Positions 25,248-32,175 of a stretch of DNA of 40,624 nucleotides are shown here, one piece after another; positions within the stretch are counted from its first letter, which is position 1, and every line of letters begins with the position of its first letter. Below the pieces are notes generated by a model. That model saw nothing but the letters and a program-made list of their open reading frames with translations. It searched no databases and had not been told where the DNA came from. Source of the DNA: Hyphomonadaceae bacterium. GTDB taxonomy: Bacteria; Pseudomonadota; Alphaproteobacteria; Caulobacterales; Hyphomonadaceae. The translations under genes were made by a program, and so were the position numbers. The stretch lies in NCBI GenBank assembly GCA_030158285.1, contig JAOATF010000157.1, positions 1 to 40,624 on the forward strand. Direction: 5' to 3'.

Positions 25248-25269
25248 CCATAATCTCGGTCGCGGGCCG

Positions 25270-25686
25270 CTATTCCAGCAACCAGCGCAGTTCTTCGGTG
25301 CGGCTGCGCGCCAGCATCGCAAAACAGGCGGAAACGACCGCAGGACGCATCGATCCGCCATAGTTGGTGAGGCCGCGCGCGCCGCAGAAATCCTTGCGGC
25401 TGACGACCCACGAGGCCTGCGAGGCCGCGAACAGTTTTTCCGCGCCGACATATTCGGGGCCGAGGTCGGCATAGTCGCGATCCTGTTTGGCGTATTGCGC
25501 GATCACCTGCGCGAGAACGTCCTGCATCTCCTTGTCTGCCGCGTCATGCTCTGCCTGGGCGCACATGTTGATCTCGGCCTGGAAGAACGGGTCAGCACAG
25601 TCCGGCGCGCGGCCCGGCTGGGCGAGAGCTGGAGCGGCGCACAAGGCAAGTAGCGCGGCCATCGCTATGTGTGCGCGTGCAGTCAT
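25270..25686 (-). CDS. LprI-like (DUF1311) secreted protein
   Basis: Protein of 138 residues with a Sec signal peptide ending in A-P-A-L-A-Q. The mature part starts D-C-A-D-P-F-F-Q-A-E-I-N-M-C-A-Q-A-E-H-D-A-A-D-K-E-M, the DUF1311/LprI pattern of Cys-x-x-A-x-T-Q-x-E-M-N-x-C followed by a long helix. Later Cys residues (D-F-C-G-A-R-G and S-A-C-F-A) can pair with the first two. LprI of mycobacteria inhibits lysozyme; most family members are untested. The start at 25686 with GGGGACGAG upstream gives the signal peptide; the open frame back to 25941 is antisense to the esterase gene. Confidence 0.82.
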   Translation of the reverse strand: MTARAHIAMAALLALCAAPALAQPGRAPDCADPFFQAEINMCAQAEHDAADKEMQDVLAQVIAQYAKQDRDYADLGPEYVGAEKLFAASQASWVVSRKDFCGARGLTNYGGSMRPAVVSACFAMLARSRTEELRWLLE

Positions 25687-25811
25687 GGTCTCGTCCCCGG
25701 GGCGCATGAAATCGGAATGGCCCTTGCCGGACCTTGCCGAGCGATGGCCCATTGTAGCAAGCCTGAATTGGCGCCTGCGGATGCGCATGGGCGCCAGATG
25801 CGGAGGTCGCG

Positions 25812-26597
25812 ATGACGACGACAGCCCTATCGCGCCGGCGGCTTGCCGGGCTGCTGGCCGCAACCGGATTTGCCGGGGCGTGCACGACGCGCCCTTCCGT
25901 GACGGATTATGAGGGGCTGCTGACGGCTCGCCTCGGTACACCGGCGATGCTCAATGCCGGGCGTGGCCTGTTCAAGCTGGCCGCCTGGCCGCAGCCATTG
26001 ATCTACGTGCCGCAAGGACTGGACGCCGCGAAGCCTGCGCCGCTGATCCTGTTGCTGCATGGCGGCGGCAGCGATGCGGACTGGACGCTCAACCGGATGC
26101 TGAAAGCGGCCGAGGCGCGGGGCGTGATCCTGCTGGCGCCGGATGCGCAGCGCTACACGTGGGATGTCATCCGCGATTTCCGCGATGACCGGGGCACGGG
26201 CAAGCCGCGCTTTGGCGAAGATACGCTGCGGGTCGATGCCGCGCTGAAGCAGGCCTTCGAGCTGTTCACGATCGATCCGCGGCGCGTGGCGATCGGGGGC
26301 TTTTCCGACGGCGCGAGCTATGCGCTATCGCTGGGCCCGCGGAATGACGCCGTGTTCTCGCACATCATGGCGTTCTCGCCCGGCGGCGTCGCTCCGTTCG
26401 ACACGGCAGCGCACGCGCGTGTCTTCATCTCGCACGGGAAGCAGGACCCGATGCTGCCGTTCAAGAACACGGCGGAGGGCATTGTGCCGGGGTTCACGGC
26501 GCGCGGGTTCGACGTGACGTTCGAGACGTTCACCGGCGTGCACGATTTTCGCGACGCGGAAATCGCCAAGGCGATGGACTGGTTCCTTGGCGCCTGA
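25812..26597 (+). CDS. alpha/beta hydrolase, PHB-depolymerase-like/phospholipase-carboxylesterase type, exported
   Basis: Protein of 261 residues. The N-terminus has R-R-R-L-A-G-L-L-A-A-T-G-F-A-G-A-C, so it could be exported by Tat and lipid-anchored at Cys24. The esterase domain shows L-L-L-H-G-G-G-S-D-A-D (80-90) as the oxyanion loop, G-F-S-D-G (163-167) with nucleophile Ser165, Asp212 in H-G-K-Q-D-P-M-L-P and His244 in G-V-H-D-F. This order fits the poly(3-hydroxybutyrate) depolymerase-like and phospholipase/carboxylesterase group. The natural ester is unknown. GGAGGTCGCG precedes the ATG. It runs convergent to the radical SAM gene, with only five bases between stops. Confidence 0.88.
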   Translation: MTTTALSRRRLAGLLAATGFAGACTTRPSVTDYEGLLTARLGTPAMLNAGRGLFKLAAWPQPLIYVPQGLDAAKPAPLILLLHGGGSDADWTLNRMLKAAEARGVILLAPDAQRYTWDVIRDFRDDRGTGKPRFGEDTLRVDAALKQAFELFTIDPRRVAIGGFSDGASYALSLGPRNDAVFSHIMAFSPGGVAPFDTAAHARVFISHGKQDPMLPFKNTAEGIVPGFTARGFDVTFETFTGVHDFRDAEIAKAMDWFLGA

Positions 26598-26602
26598 CGC
26601 TC

Positions 26603-27736
26603 TCAACTGTCGTCATCGAACAGCGACATCTGGCTGCCGCTGTCTTTCAATGTTGGTGGCCGGAAGAGGTCGTGACGCAGGTTGAAGCGATCGGTGTTGA
26701 GGCCGAGGCGTTTCACGGTGTTGCGGAAGCGCGCGGCGATCAGCTGCGCATAGGGGCCATCGCCACGTTGGCGGACTTTCCATTCCGAGCGGTAATCCTC
26801 GCCCTTGTGCATGGAGCGCAGCAGCGACATCACGCGCTTGGCGCGGTCGGGATAGTGCGCTTCCAGCCATTCGGTGAAGAGGCTGGCGATTTCCAGCGGC
26901 AGGCGAAGCAGGACATAGCCCGCGCGCCGCGCGCCGGCATCGGCGGCGGCTTCGAGCAGGTGTTCGAGTTCGGGTTCGTTGAGGGCGGGGATCAGCGGCG
27001 CTGTCATCGCGGTAACGGGAATGCCGGCCTTGCTCAGCTCGCGCATGGTTTCGATCCGGCGATGCGGCGCGGCGCAACGCGGCTCCATCGTACGGGCAAG
27101 TTTGCGGTCGAGTGTCGTGAAGGAGATGGCGACGGAGACGAGGCCTTTCTCCGCCATCGGCGCGAGGAGATCGAGATCGCGCAGCACCAGCGCGGACTTG
27201 GTGATCAGCGCCACCGCATGATTGTGCGCGGAGAGCACTTCGAGAATGCCGCGCGTGATGCGCAGCTCCTTCTCGATCGGCTGGTAGATGTCTGTGTCGC
27301 CGGCCAGCATGATGAGGCCCGGCTTGTAGGACTTCTTCGCCAGCTCGCGTGCGAGCAGGGCGGGGGCCGAGGGCTTCACGAAGATCTTCGTCTCGAAATC
27401 GAGGCCGGGGGAGAGGCCGCGATAGGCGTGATTGGGCCGGGCGAAGCAATAGATGCAGCCGTGTTCGCAGCCCTTGTACGGGTTGATCGTGCGGTCGAAC
27501 GAGATGTCGGGCGAGGTGTTGTAGGTGATGATCGTCTTCGGCTTCTCGACGATGGTTTCCGTCTTCAGGGTCTCGGGCTTTTCGTCTGTCGTCCAACCGT
27601 CATCGAAGGGTTCGGCGTACTGCGTCTCGAACCGGCCAGAGGCGTTGGACAGCGCGCCCCGTCCACGCGCCTGGTCACGCAGCTCGGACCAGTCGGCATC
27701 GATGGATCGCGTTTTCCAGTTCTCGCGCGGGGGCAT
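26603..27736 (-). CDS. PA0069 family radical SAM protein
   Basis: Protein of 377 residues. The radical SAM iron-sulfur site C-E-H-G-C-I-Y-C is at 90-97 (C-x-x-x-C-x-x-C), preceded by I-N-P-Y-K-G and followed by F-A-R-P-N-H-A-Y-x-G-L-S-P-G-L-D-F-E-T-K-I, the signature I know from the PA0069/Rv2578c group, distantly like spore photoproduct lyase. Further family marks are G-D-T-D-I-Y-Q-P-I-E-K and T-A-P-L-I-P-A-L-N. It probably cleaves SAM to a 5'-deoxyadenosyl radical; the substrate is not known. The gene stands alone between convergent and divergent neighbours. Confidence 0.93.
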   Translation of the reverse strand: MPPRENWKTRSIDADWSELRDQARGRGALSNASGRFETQYAEPFDDGWTTDEKPETLKTETIVEKPKTIITYNTSPDISFDRTINPYKGCEHGCIYCFARPNHAYRGLSPGLDFETKIFVKPSAPALLARELAKKSYKPGLIMLAGDTDIYQPIEKELRITRGILEVLSAHNHAVALITKSALVLRDLDLLAPMAEKGLVSVAISFTTLDRKLARTMEPRCAAPHRRIETMRELSKAGIPVTAMTAPLIPALNEPELEHLLEAAADAGARRAGYVLLRLPLEIASLFTEWLEAHYPDRAKRVMSLLRSMHKGEDYRSEWKVRQRGDGPYAQLIAARFRNTVKRLGLNTDRFNLRHDLFRPPTLKDSGSQMSLFDDDS

Positions 27737-28027
27737 GGCTTCACATCAGTAACCAATGTCCACAGGCTAAAACAAATAAGGAATAAAAAAAGAACAAAAA
27801 GGGATTGCGAGTTGTCCTATCCTGTAGTGTCTTGTGGATGGCATCCCCCGAACGCAGGGCCCTAAAAGGCCCCGGGATGAGACGACAGCCCGCAGCCCAA
27901 GTCTCACTCCGCAAGCGAGGCGGCGGATCGATCCCGGTCGGTCCGCCGCCAAATTTTGGTTGCGGCTGCTCCTGTCCGGCGAGCCGGATCGATGGTGAAT
28001 CAGGCGTCCCGTGATTACCCTGCCCTG
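27737..28027. other. gene-free 291-base region with AT-rich tract and candidate structured RNA
   Basis: Divergent gap between the radical SAM gene and the DUF3137 gene. It contains an A-rich tract (27767-27800) that stands out in this GC-rich DNA, then a series of inverted repeats (27842-27950, listed separately). Two sequences seven-of-nine like a DnaA box flank the tract (ATGTCCACA near 27756 and TGTGGATGG near 27833). A 69-codon frame at 27805 has no family-like sequence or ribosome binding site and is not called. Confidence 0.5.
27842..27950 (+). ncRNA. candidate structured small RNA (three successive hairpins)
   Basis: Three stems follow each other. CATCCC (27842-27847) pairs with GGGATG (27874-27879) and encloses GGGCC (27857-27861)/GGCCC (27868-27872) with a CTAAAA loop. 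TGAGAC (27878 on) can pair with GTCTCA (27901 on), competing by two bases with the first stem. GGCGGCGGA (27919-27927) pairs perfectly with TCCGCCGCC (27942-27950) and is followed by AAATTTTGG, a short terminator-like T run. I do not recognise a known family (not 6S, SRP, tmRNA or RNase P). The strand is inferred only from the T run after the last stem. It could instead be a leader of the DUF3137 gene. Confidence 0.4.
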
Positions 28028-29206
28028 ATGGATACGCGGATGAAGACGAGGCGGGGGCTGGCTGGCGGTGTGCTGGCGGTCGGGGCGTTGCTGTCGGGCG
28101 TGGTCGGGATTGGGCTGGCGGTGGCGACGATCGTGAAGTCGCCGACTGCCGAGGGCATTCTGGGCGGCGCGTTCGGAGGCTTCATCGCGGCGCTGGCGCT
28201 GATGGGCATCACGGCCTGGATTGCGATGCGCGTTGCGACGTCCGCGCCGCAACCGGACGAGACAGGCGGGGATGAGATCGCTGCGTCGCTGAAAGATGTG
28301 CTCGACGAGGTCGAGGCGACGCGCGTTGCGACTGTCGACAAGATCTACGCGCGGGCGCTGTGGCGTGTCCCGCTGCTGGCCGCGGCGGGCGCAGTCGCCG
28401 TCGTCGTGGCGCAGGCCTCGAACGATCCGCCGGACTTCGGGGAGATGGTGGCGTTGATCGTCGTGCCCGGACTGATCGGCTATGTCTGGGCGGCGCTTGA
28501 TCTGTCGGCGCGATATGCACGGGGGTACAAGGACAAGGTGTTGCCGGCGCTGGCGGCCACGTTCGGCGCATTGAGCTATCGGCAGGCGAAAATGCCGGAC
28601 CTGCGGAAGCTCAAGGAGGAGTGCATCTTCCGGAATTTCGACGGCTCCGAAGCGGACGACGAGATTTTCGGAACGCATCGCACGCTGCCGCTGAACATCG
28701 TCGAGCTGAAGCTGACGCACGGCTCGGGCAAGAGCGAACGGACGACGTTCGACGGGCTGCTGGTGACGCTGGAACTGCCGCGCGACACGGGCGCGGTGAC
28801 GGCGGTGGTATCGGATGCGGGATCGCTCGGGAACTTCGTGGATCGGCAGAAGGGGCAGCATCGCGCGCGGGTGCGCCTGGAAGATCCGGTGTTCGAGAAG
28901 GTGTACGAGGTCTACGGCACCGACCAGGTGGCGGCGCGGGCGCTGCTCAATCCGGCGTTCATGGAGAAGCTGCTGGCGCTGGGGGCGCTCGACGATTTCG
29001 ACCGGCCACAGATGCTGTGCGATGGGCGTGTGCTGCAGATCGCGATGCCGAAGCGCGGCGGCAAGAACCTGTTCGAGCCACCATCCTTCGGCAAGCCGGC
29101 TGCGACCAGGGCGTCGCTGGTGGCGCTGAAGACGGATATCGCGGCGGTGCTGGCGGCAGCGGATGCGGTGATCGATCTCGATCACCGGTTCGAGGTGAGG
29201 GGATAG
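28028..29206 (+). CDS. DUF3137 domain membrane protein
   Basis: Protein of 392 residues. An N-terminal pair of hydrophobic helices (about 9-35 and 40-65), a cytoplasmic-looking helix with E-A-T-R-V-A-T-V-D-K-I-Y, another hydrophobic pair (about 112-155) and then a soluble domain. The latter has the DUF3137 marks: F-G-T-H-R-x-x-P-L-x-I-V-E-L-K-L, F-D-G-L-L-V-T-L-E-L-P, R-V-R-L-E-D-P-V-F-E-K-V-Y-E-V-Y-G-T-D-Q-V-A-A-R-A-L-L-N-P-A-F-M and a late K-N-L-F-E-P. Function unknown. The ATG at 28028 or 28040 is likely; the frame is open from 27956. It runs convergent to the next gene with six bases between stops. Confidence 0.85.
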   Translation: MDTRMKTRRGLAGGVLAVGALLSGVVGIGLAVATIVKSPTAEGILGGAFGGFIAALALMGITAWIAMRVATSAPQPDETGGDEIAASLKDVLDEVEATRVATVDKIYARALWRVPLLAAAGAVAVVVAQASNDPPDFGEMVALIVVPGLIGYVWAALDLSARYARGYKDKVLPALAATFGALSYRQAKMPDLRKLKEECIFRNFDGSEADDEIFGTHRTLPLNIVELKLTHGSGKSERTTFDGLLVTLELPRDTGAVTAVVSDAGSLGNFVDRQKGQHRARVRLEDPVFEKVYEVYGTDQVAARALLNPAFMEKLLALGALDDFDRPQMLCDGRVLQIAMPKRGGKNLFEPPSFGKPAATRASLVALKTDIAAVLAAADAVIDLDHRFEVRG

Positions 29207-29212
29207 GGCTGC

Positions 29213-30346
29213 CTACTTCATCAAGTGCGTGACGAACCATCCGGCGGCGGCTTCGCTTGAAATCTCGAAGGGCTTGCCGCTGTACATCTCGAAGTGGGTG
29301 ATGTCGGGGACGACGATGTAGTCCTTCGGGCCCTTGGCATAGCTGAGGGCGGCCTTGCCGGCGGCGTCATTGTTGATGAGCTCGTCATACTGGGCGACGA
29401 TCACCATGAACGGGCGCTCGCCGATGTTCTTGGCCCATTGCAGCGTGTTGTTCTCGCGGTTGGCTTCGATCATTTCTGAATCGATCAGCAGCGAGCGGGA
29501 ATAGCCGGTCCACATTTCCGAGCCCTGGCCTGTGCGGGCGCGCTTGATCGCATCCTGCAAGACGGGGCCGGTGTAGGTCTGCGGCGGCGTGCCGTCGGGA
29601 TTGCCACCGATGCCGGGGATCTGGATCGCGATGGCTTTCACGCGCGCGTCCTGTCCGGTGACGGCGAGGGAGTTGCCGCCGGCATAGCTGGAGCCCCAGA
29701 CGCCGATCTTGTCGGGGTCGACGCCCGCTTCGCCCTGGATGAAGGAGATGGCGTTGCGATAATCGTCCTGCTGGTCGCGGGCGTCGAGCTTTGTGCGCTT
29801 GATCCAGACGGTGGCGTTCTTGATGATCTTGTGGCGCTTCTCGTCCTTCTCCATACCGCCGCCGAGATCGACAGGCGCGATCAGGCGCGGCGTGCCTTCG
29901 GAATTACCCCAGCCGCGATAATCGATCGCCATGGCGATGAGGCCGTGCTTGGCAAACACCGCTGCGTATTTCTCGATGGACACATGGCTGCCGGCCCAGC
30001 CCTGGCCGAGCACGATGGCGGGTGTTTTCTTCGCAGCGTCGAAGCCCTTGGGGTAGAAGATCTTGCCGTAGCAGGGGACGCCTTCGGAGTAATAGACGAT
30101 CTCCTTCGTGGTGACGCCTTCGGGCATCACATAGGCGTAGTCGGTGGCGTCGAGGCCCTTCTTGGCGACCGGTTTGTGCGTGCGAGGATCATCGCCGACG
30201 ACGGGCGAGGCGGGCTTGGCCGGCGGCGTCGGGATCGAGGCCGCGGCGACCTTGGGCGGGTTCTGCGATTTCGCTTCGGGATGAACCGTTGCGCCGGCCT
30301 GCTGCAGCATCATCAGGACGGCGAGTGAAGCGGCGGTCGTGAACAT
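29213..30346 (-). CDS. secreted alpha/beta hydrolase (dienelactone-hydrolase/dipeptidyl-aminopeptidase-like)
   Basis: Protein of 377 residues with a short hydrophobic N-terminus (M-F-T-T-A-A-S-L-A-V-L-M-M-L) that looks like a signal peptide, then a Pro/Ala-rich linker (about 25-60). The hydrolase fold shows V-L-G-Q-G-W-A-G-S (112-120), D-Y-R-G-W-G-N-S-E-G, nucleophile Ser220 in G-S-S-Y-A-G-G, Asp321 in A-Q-Y-D-E-L and His351 in I-T-H-F-E-M. The nucleophile elbow has Ala where Gly is usual (G-x-S-x-A). The substrate is unknown. GGGAGAGACC lies upstream of the ATG. Confidence 0.87.
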   Translation of the reverse strand: MFTTAASLAVLMMLQQAGATVHPEAKSQNPPKVAAASIPTPPAKPASPVVGDDPRTHKPVAKKGLDATDYAYVMPEGVTTKEIVYYSEGVPCYGKIFYPKGFDAAKKTPAIVLGQGWAGSHVSIEKYAAVFAKHGLIAMAIDYRGWGNSEGTPRLIAPVDLGGGMEKDEKRHKIIKNATVWIKRTKLDARDQQDDYRNAISFIQGEAGVDPDKIGVWGSSYAGGNSLAVTGQDARVKAIAIQIPGIGGNPDGTPPQTYTGPVLQDAIKRARTGQGSEMWTGYSRSLLIDSEMIEANRENNTLQWAKNIGERPFMVIVAQYDELINNDAAGKAALSYAKGPKDYIVVPDITHFEMYSGKPFEISSEAAAGWFVTHLMK

Positions 30347-30431
30347 GGCGGTCTCTCCCGGGGGTGGCGCTGTTTATCGCGCTTTTGCAGGAGAGGTTAG
30401 TCCGGCGGCGGCCATGTGCAACAGCCGTTGA

Positions 30432-30860
30432 TCAGGCATCAGGGACAAGAAGCGCCGAGACCACGCGTACCCAGAGCATCACGAGGATCACATTGCTGAG
30501 CGCGAAGGCGATCAGGCGATGAACCACGCGGTTATAGGTGACGTGGATCAGCGTGTGGGCGATGCGCAAGCCGACATAGGCCCAGGCGAGGGTGAGGGCC
30601 GGCTGGTCAACTGCGTGGATGCTGAAAAGAACGACGCAGGAGACGTAGAACAGCAGCGGCGCTTCGAGCAGGTTCATCCACGCGCGATTGGGGATGGTGA
30701 CCTCCGGCGGGACGCGGGCGGATTCACCGAGACGGAAGTCGTCCGGGGTGACCTGTTTCAGCGCGCCGGCGCGGAAGCGGCGGATGGGAACAAGCAGCAG
30801 GACCAGCAGCGTCCACAACGCCAGCGCCGCCGCCGGCAGGAAAATCGCCTTGTCGCTCAT
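30432..30860 (-). CDS. MAPEG family membrane protein
   Basis: Protein of 142 residues with four hydrophobic helices (about 6-25, 65-85, 88-108, 118-138). The loop P-N-R-A-W-M-N-L-L-E-A-P-L-L-F-Y-V after the first helix is the MAPEG mark, including the N-x-x-E-x-P that binds glutathione in eicosanoid/glutathione enzymes. Bacterial members are mostly uncharacterised. A GGAGGGG-like site precedes the ATG. Confidence 0.9.
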   Translation of the reverse strand: MSDKAIFLPAAALALWTLLVLLLVPIRRFRAGALKQVTPDDFRLGESARVPPEVTIPNRAWMNLLEAPLLFYVSCVVLFSIHAVDQPALTLAWAYVGLRIAHTLIHVTYNRVVHRLIAFALSNVILVMLWVRVVSALLVPDA

Positions 30861-30921
30861 GATCGCCCCTCCGCAACGGCGGGAGACTAGCGAAAGGGAG
30901 CGGTCGCGTCAGCTGTTGCGG

Positions 30922-31125
30922 CTACTGAGGAATCTGCATGCCGCCAAGGGCATCCTTCATCATGTGGCTCATGCACTGCATGGCGTATTGTTCTTTTTCA
31001 GCTTCCGAGGGCGTGATCTTGCCGTCGATGGCGGCCTTGCACCATTCGGCGCTGCCGGGCGCGGGGCCGCACGCGGCCAGCAGTCCAGCGGAAATGGCGA
31101 GCAGGGTGATGGTGGCCGTGCGCAT
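30922..31125 (-). CDS. small lipoprotein, DUF3012-like
   Basis: Protein of 67 residues. A lipoprotein signal ends in L-L-A-A-C (Cys19), followed by G-P-A-P-G-S-A-E-W-C-K-A-A-I-D-G-K-I-T and a second Cys (Q-C-M-S-H-M). G-S-x-E-W-C-K followed by a Cys about 25 residues later is the pattern of DUF3012, a short lipoprotein family of unknown role; the match is by eye and not strong. GGGGGACACTT precedes the ATG. Confidence 0.7.
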   Translation of the reverse strand: MRTATITLLAISAGLLAACGPAPGSAEWCKAAIDGKITPSEAEKEQYAMQCMSHMMKDALGGMQIPQ

Positions 31126-31209
31126 GAAGTGTCCCCCTTCAGCAGCGGATCAAGTTGTATGCACAGTCTGCGCGCCGGGGCGTCTGCGTCAACCGGAAAT
31201 GAGATTCGT

Positions 31210-32061
31210 CTAGAGCGCCGCGCCGCGCTTGATGCCCAGCTCGTCGCACAGCCTTGCGATGGCGCGGAGGTCGTCCCAGGCCTTGGCCTTGTCGGCCGGG
31301 TTCCGCAGCAGGTAGGCGGGGTGGAGCATCGGGATGCAGGGGATGGCGGGCATGCCGTCCTGCGCGTAGCTGAGCTTGCGGCCGCGCAGCTTCATGATGC
31401 CGTCTTCCTTGTTCAGCATCGCATGCGTCGCGAACTTGCCGGCGGTGAGCAGCAGCTTCGGCTTCTTGAGTTCGATCTGGCGCAAGAGGAACGGTGCGCA
31501 CATCTGCATCTCGATCGGCGAGGGGTCGCGGTTGCCGGGCGGGCGCCAGTAGATCAGGTTCGTGATGTAGACGTTTTCCTGCCGCGTGAGGCCGACGGTG
31601 GCGAGCATCCGGTCGAGCAATTGTCCGGCGCGGCCGACGAAGGGAAGCCCGCGGGCATCTTCTTCGGCGCCGGGCGCCTCGCCGACAATCATCACGTCTG
31701 CGCTGTAGGCGCCGTCGGCGACAACGGTGGTCTTGGCGGCCTTCTTGAGCGGGCAGCCTTCATACTGTTCGACGAGGGCGCGGAGTTCCGCCAGCGATTG
31801 CGCTTGCGACGCAAGACGGCGGGCGTCGTTGATCGGGTTGTTGTTGATCTTGCGGGGGGCGCCGCGTGGCCCTGTGGATTGCGTCGGCGGCTGTTGATCC
31901 GGCATGCGCGGGGCGCTTGGCGCGCGTGCAGCGGGGGTGGACGGAGCGGTAGCGGAGCGTCCCGGACGCCACGTCCGCAAGGCGCGCGCCTCCTCCAGGC
32001 CCATGTCGGCCCAGAAGTCGGCCAGCGCCCGAAGCGCAAGGTCACTCTGGGGGTGCGTCAC
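31210..32061 (-). CDS. uracil-DNA glycosylase, family 4/5-like
   Basis: DNA repair enzyme of 283 residues that removes uracil from DNA. Residues 93-275 carry the fold: G-C-P-L-K (Cys103), V-G-E-A-P-G-A-E-E-D (126-135) as the active-site water loop, L-P-F-V-G-R-A-G-Q-L-L-D, N-L-I-Y-W-R-P-P-G-N-R-D-P, and H-P-A-Y-L-L (247-252) as the second motif. Cys at 103, 188 and others may hold a 4Fe-4S cluster, but only one Cys is seen at the first site where family 4 enzymes usually have two. The N-terminal ~90 residues are variable and Pro/Arg/Ala-rich. The start is a GTG with AGGAG 12 bases upstream. Confidence 0.92.
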   Translation of the reverse strand: MTHPQSDLALRALADFWADMGLEEARALRTWRPGRSATAPSTPAARAPSAPRMPDQQPPTQSTGPRGAPRKINNNPINDARRLASQAQSLAELRALVEQYEGCPLKKAAKTTVVADGAYSADVMIVGEAPGAEEDARGLPFVGRAGQLLDRMLATVGLTRQENVYITNLIYWRPPGNRDPSPIEMQMCAPFLLRQIELKKPKLLLTAGKFATHAMLNKEDGIMKLRGRKLSYAQDGMPAIPCIPMLHPAYLLRNPADKAKAWDDLRAIARLCDELGIKRGAAL

Positions 32062-32098
32062 GGGGCCGTTCCACTCCTAGCTTGTTGGTTCTGAAACC

Positions 32099-32116
32099 TG
32101 AGGCTAACTAGCCTCA
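32099..32116. promoter_or_regulatory. inverted repeat TGAGGCTA-AC-TAGCCTCA before ETF-QO, likely operator
   Basis: Perfect eight-base arms separated by two bases, in the 114-base gap between the divergent uracil-DNA glycosylase and ETF-QO genes, 60 bases before the ETF-QO start. Its form and place suit a dimeric repressor such as a TetR- or GntR-type fatty-acid or amino-acid catabolism regulator, but no such gene is in the window. Confidence 0.5.
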
Positions 32117-32175
32117 ACTATAGGGAATTCCACCCCGGGTCACGATTCCCCGGGGGCTTTGGGAGACTGAACATA

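Noticed and set aside
27750..27845. Replication origin suggested by an AT-rich tract with two DnaA-box-like sequences
   Set aside because: Only two weak seven-of-nine matches, and the neighbouring genes are not those usually found at alphaproteobacterial origins.
26613..27865. Frames of 327 and 397 codons overlapping the radical SAM gene
   Set aside because: Both are shadows; the radical SAM protein has its full set of motifs in its own frame.
27767..28184. 472-codon minus-strand frame reaching from 29185 into the intergenic gap
   Set aside because: Arg/His/Gln-rich shadow of the DUF3137 gene without any domain pattern.
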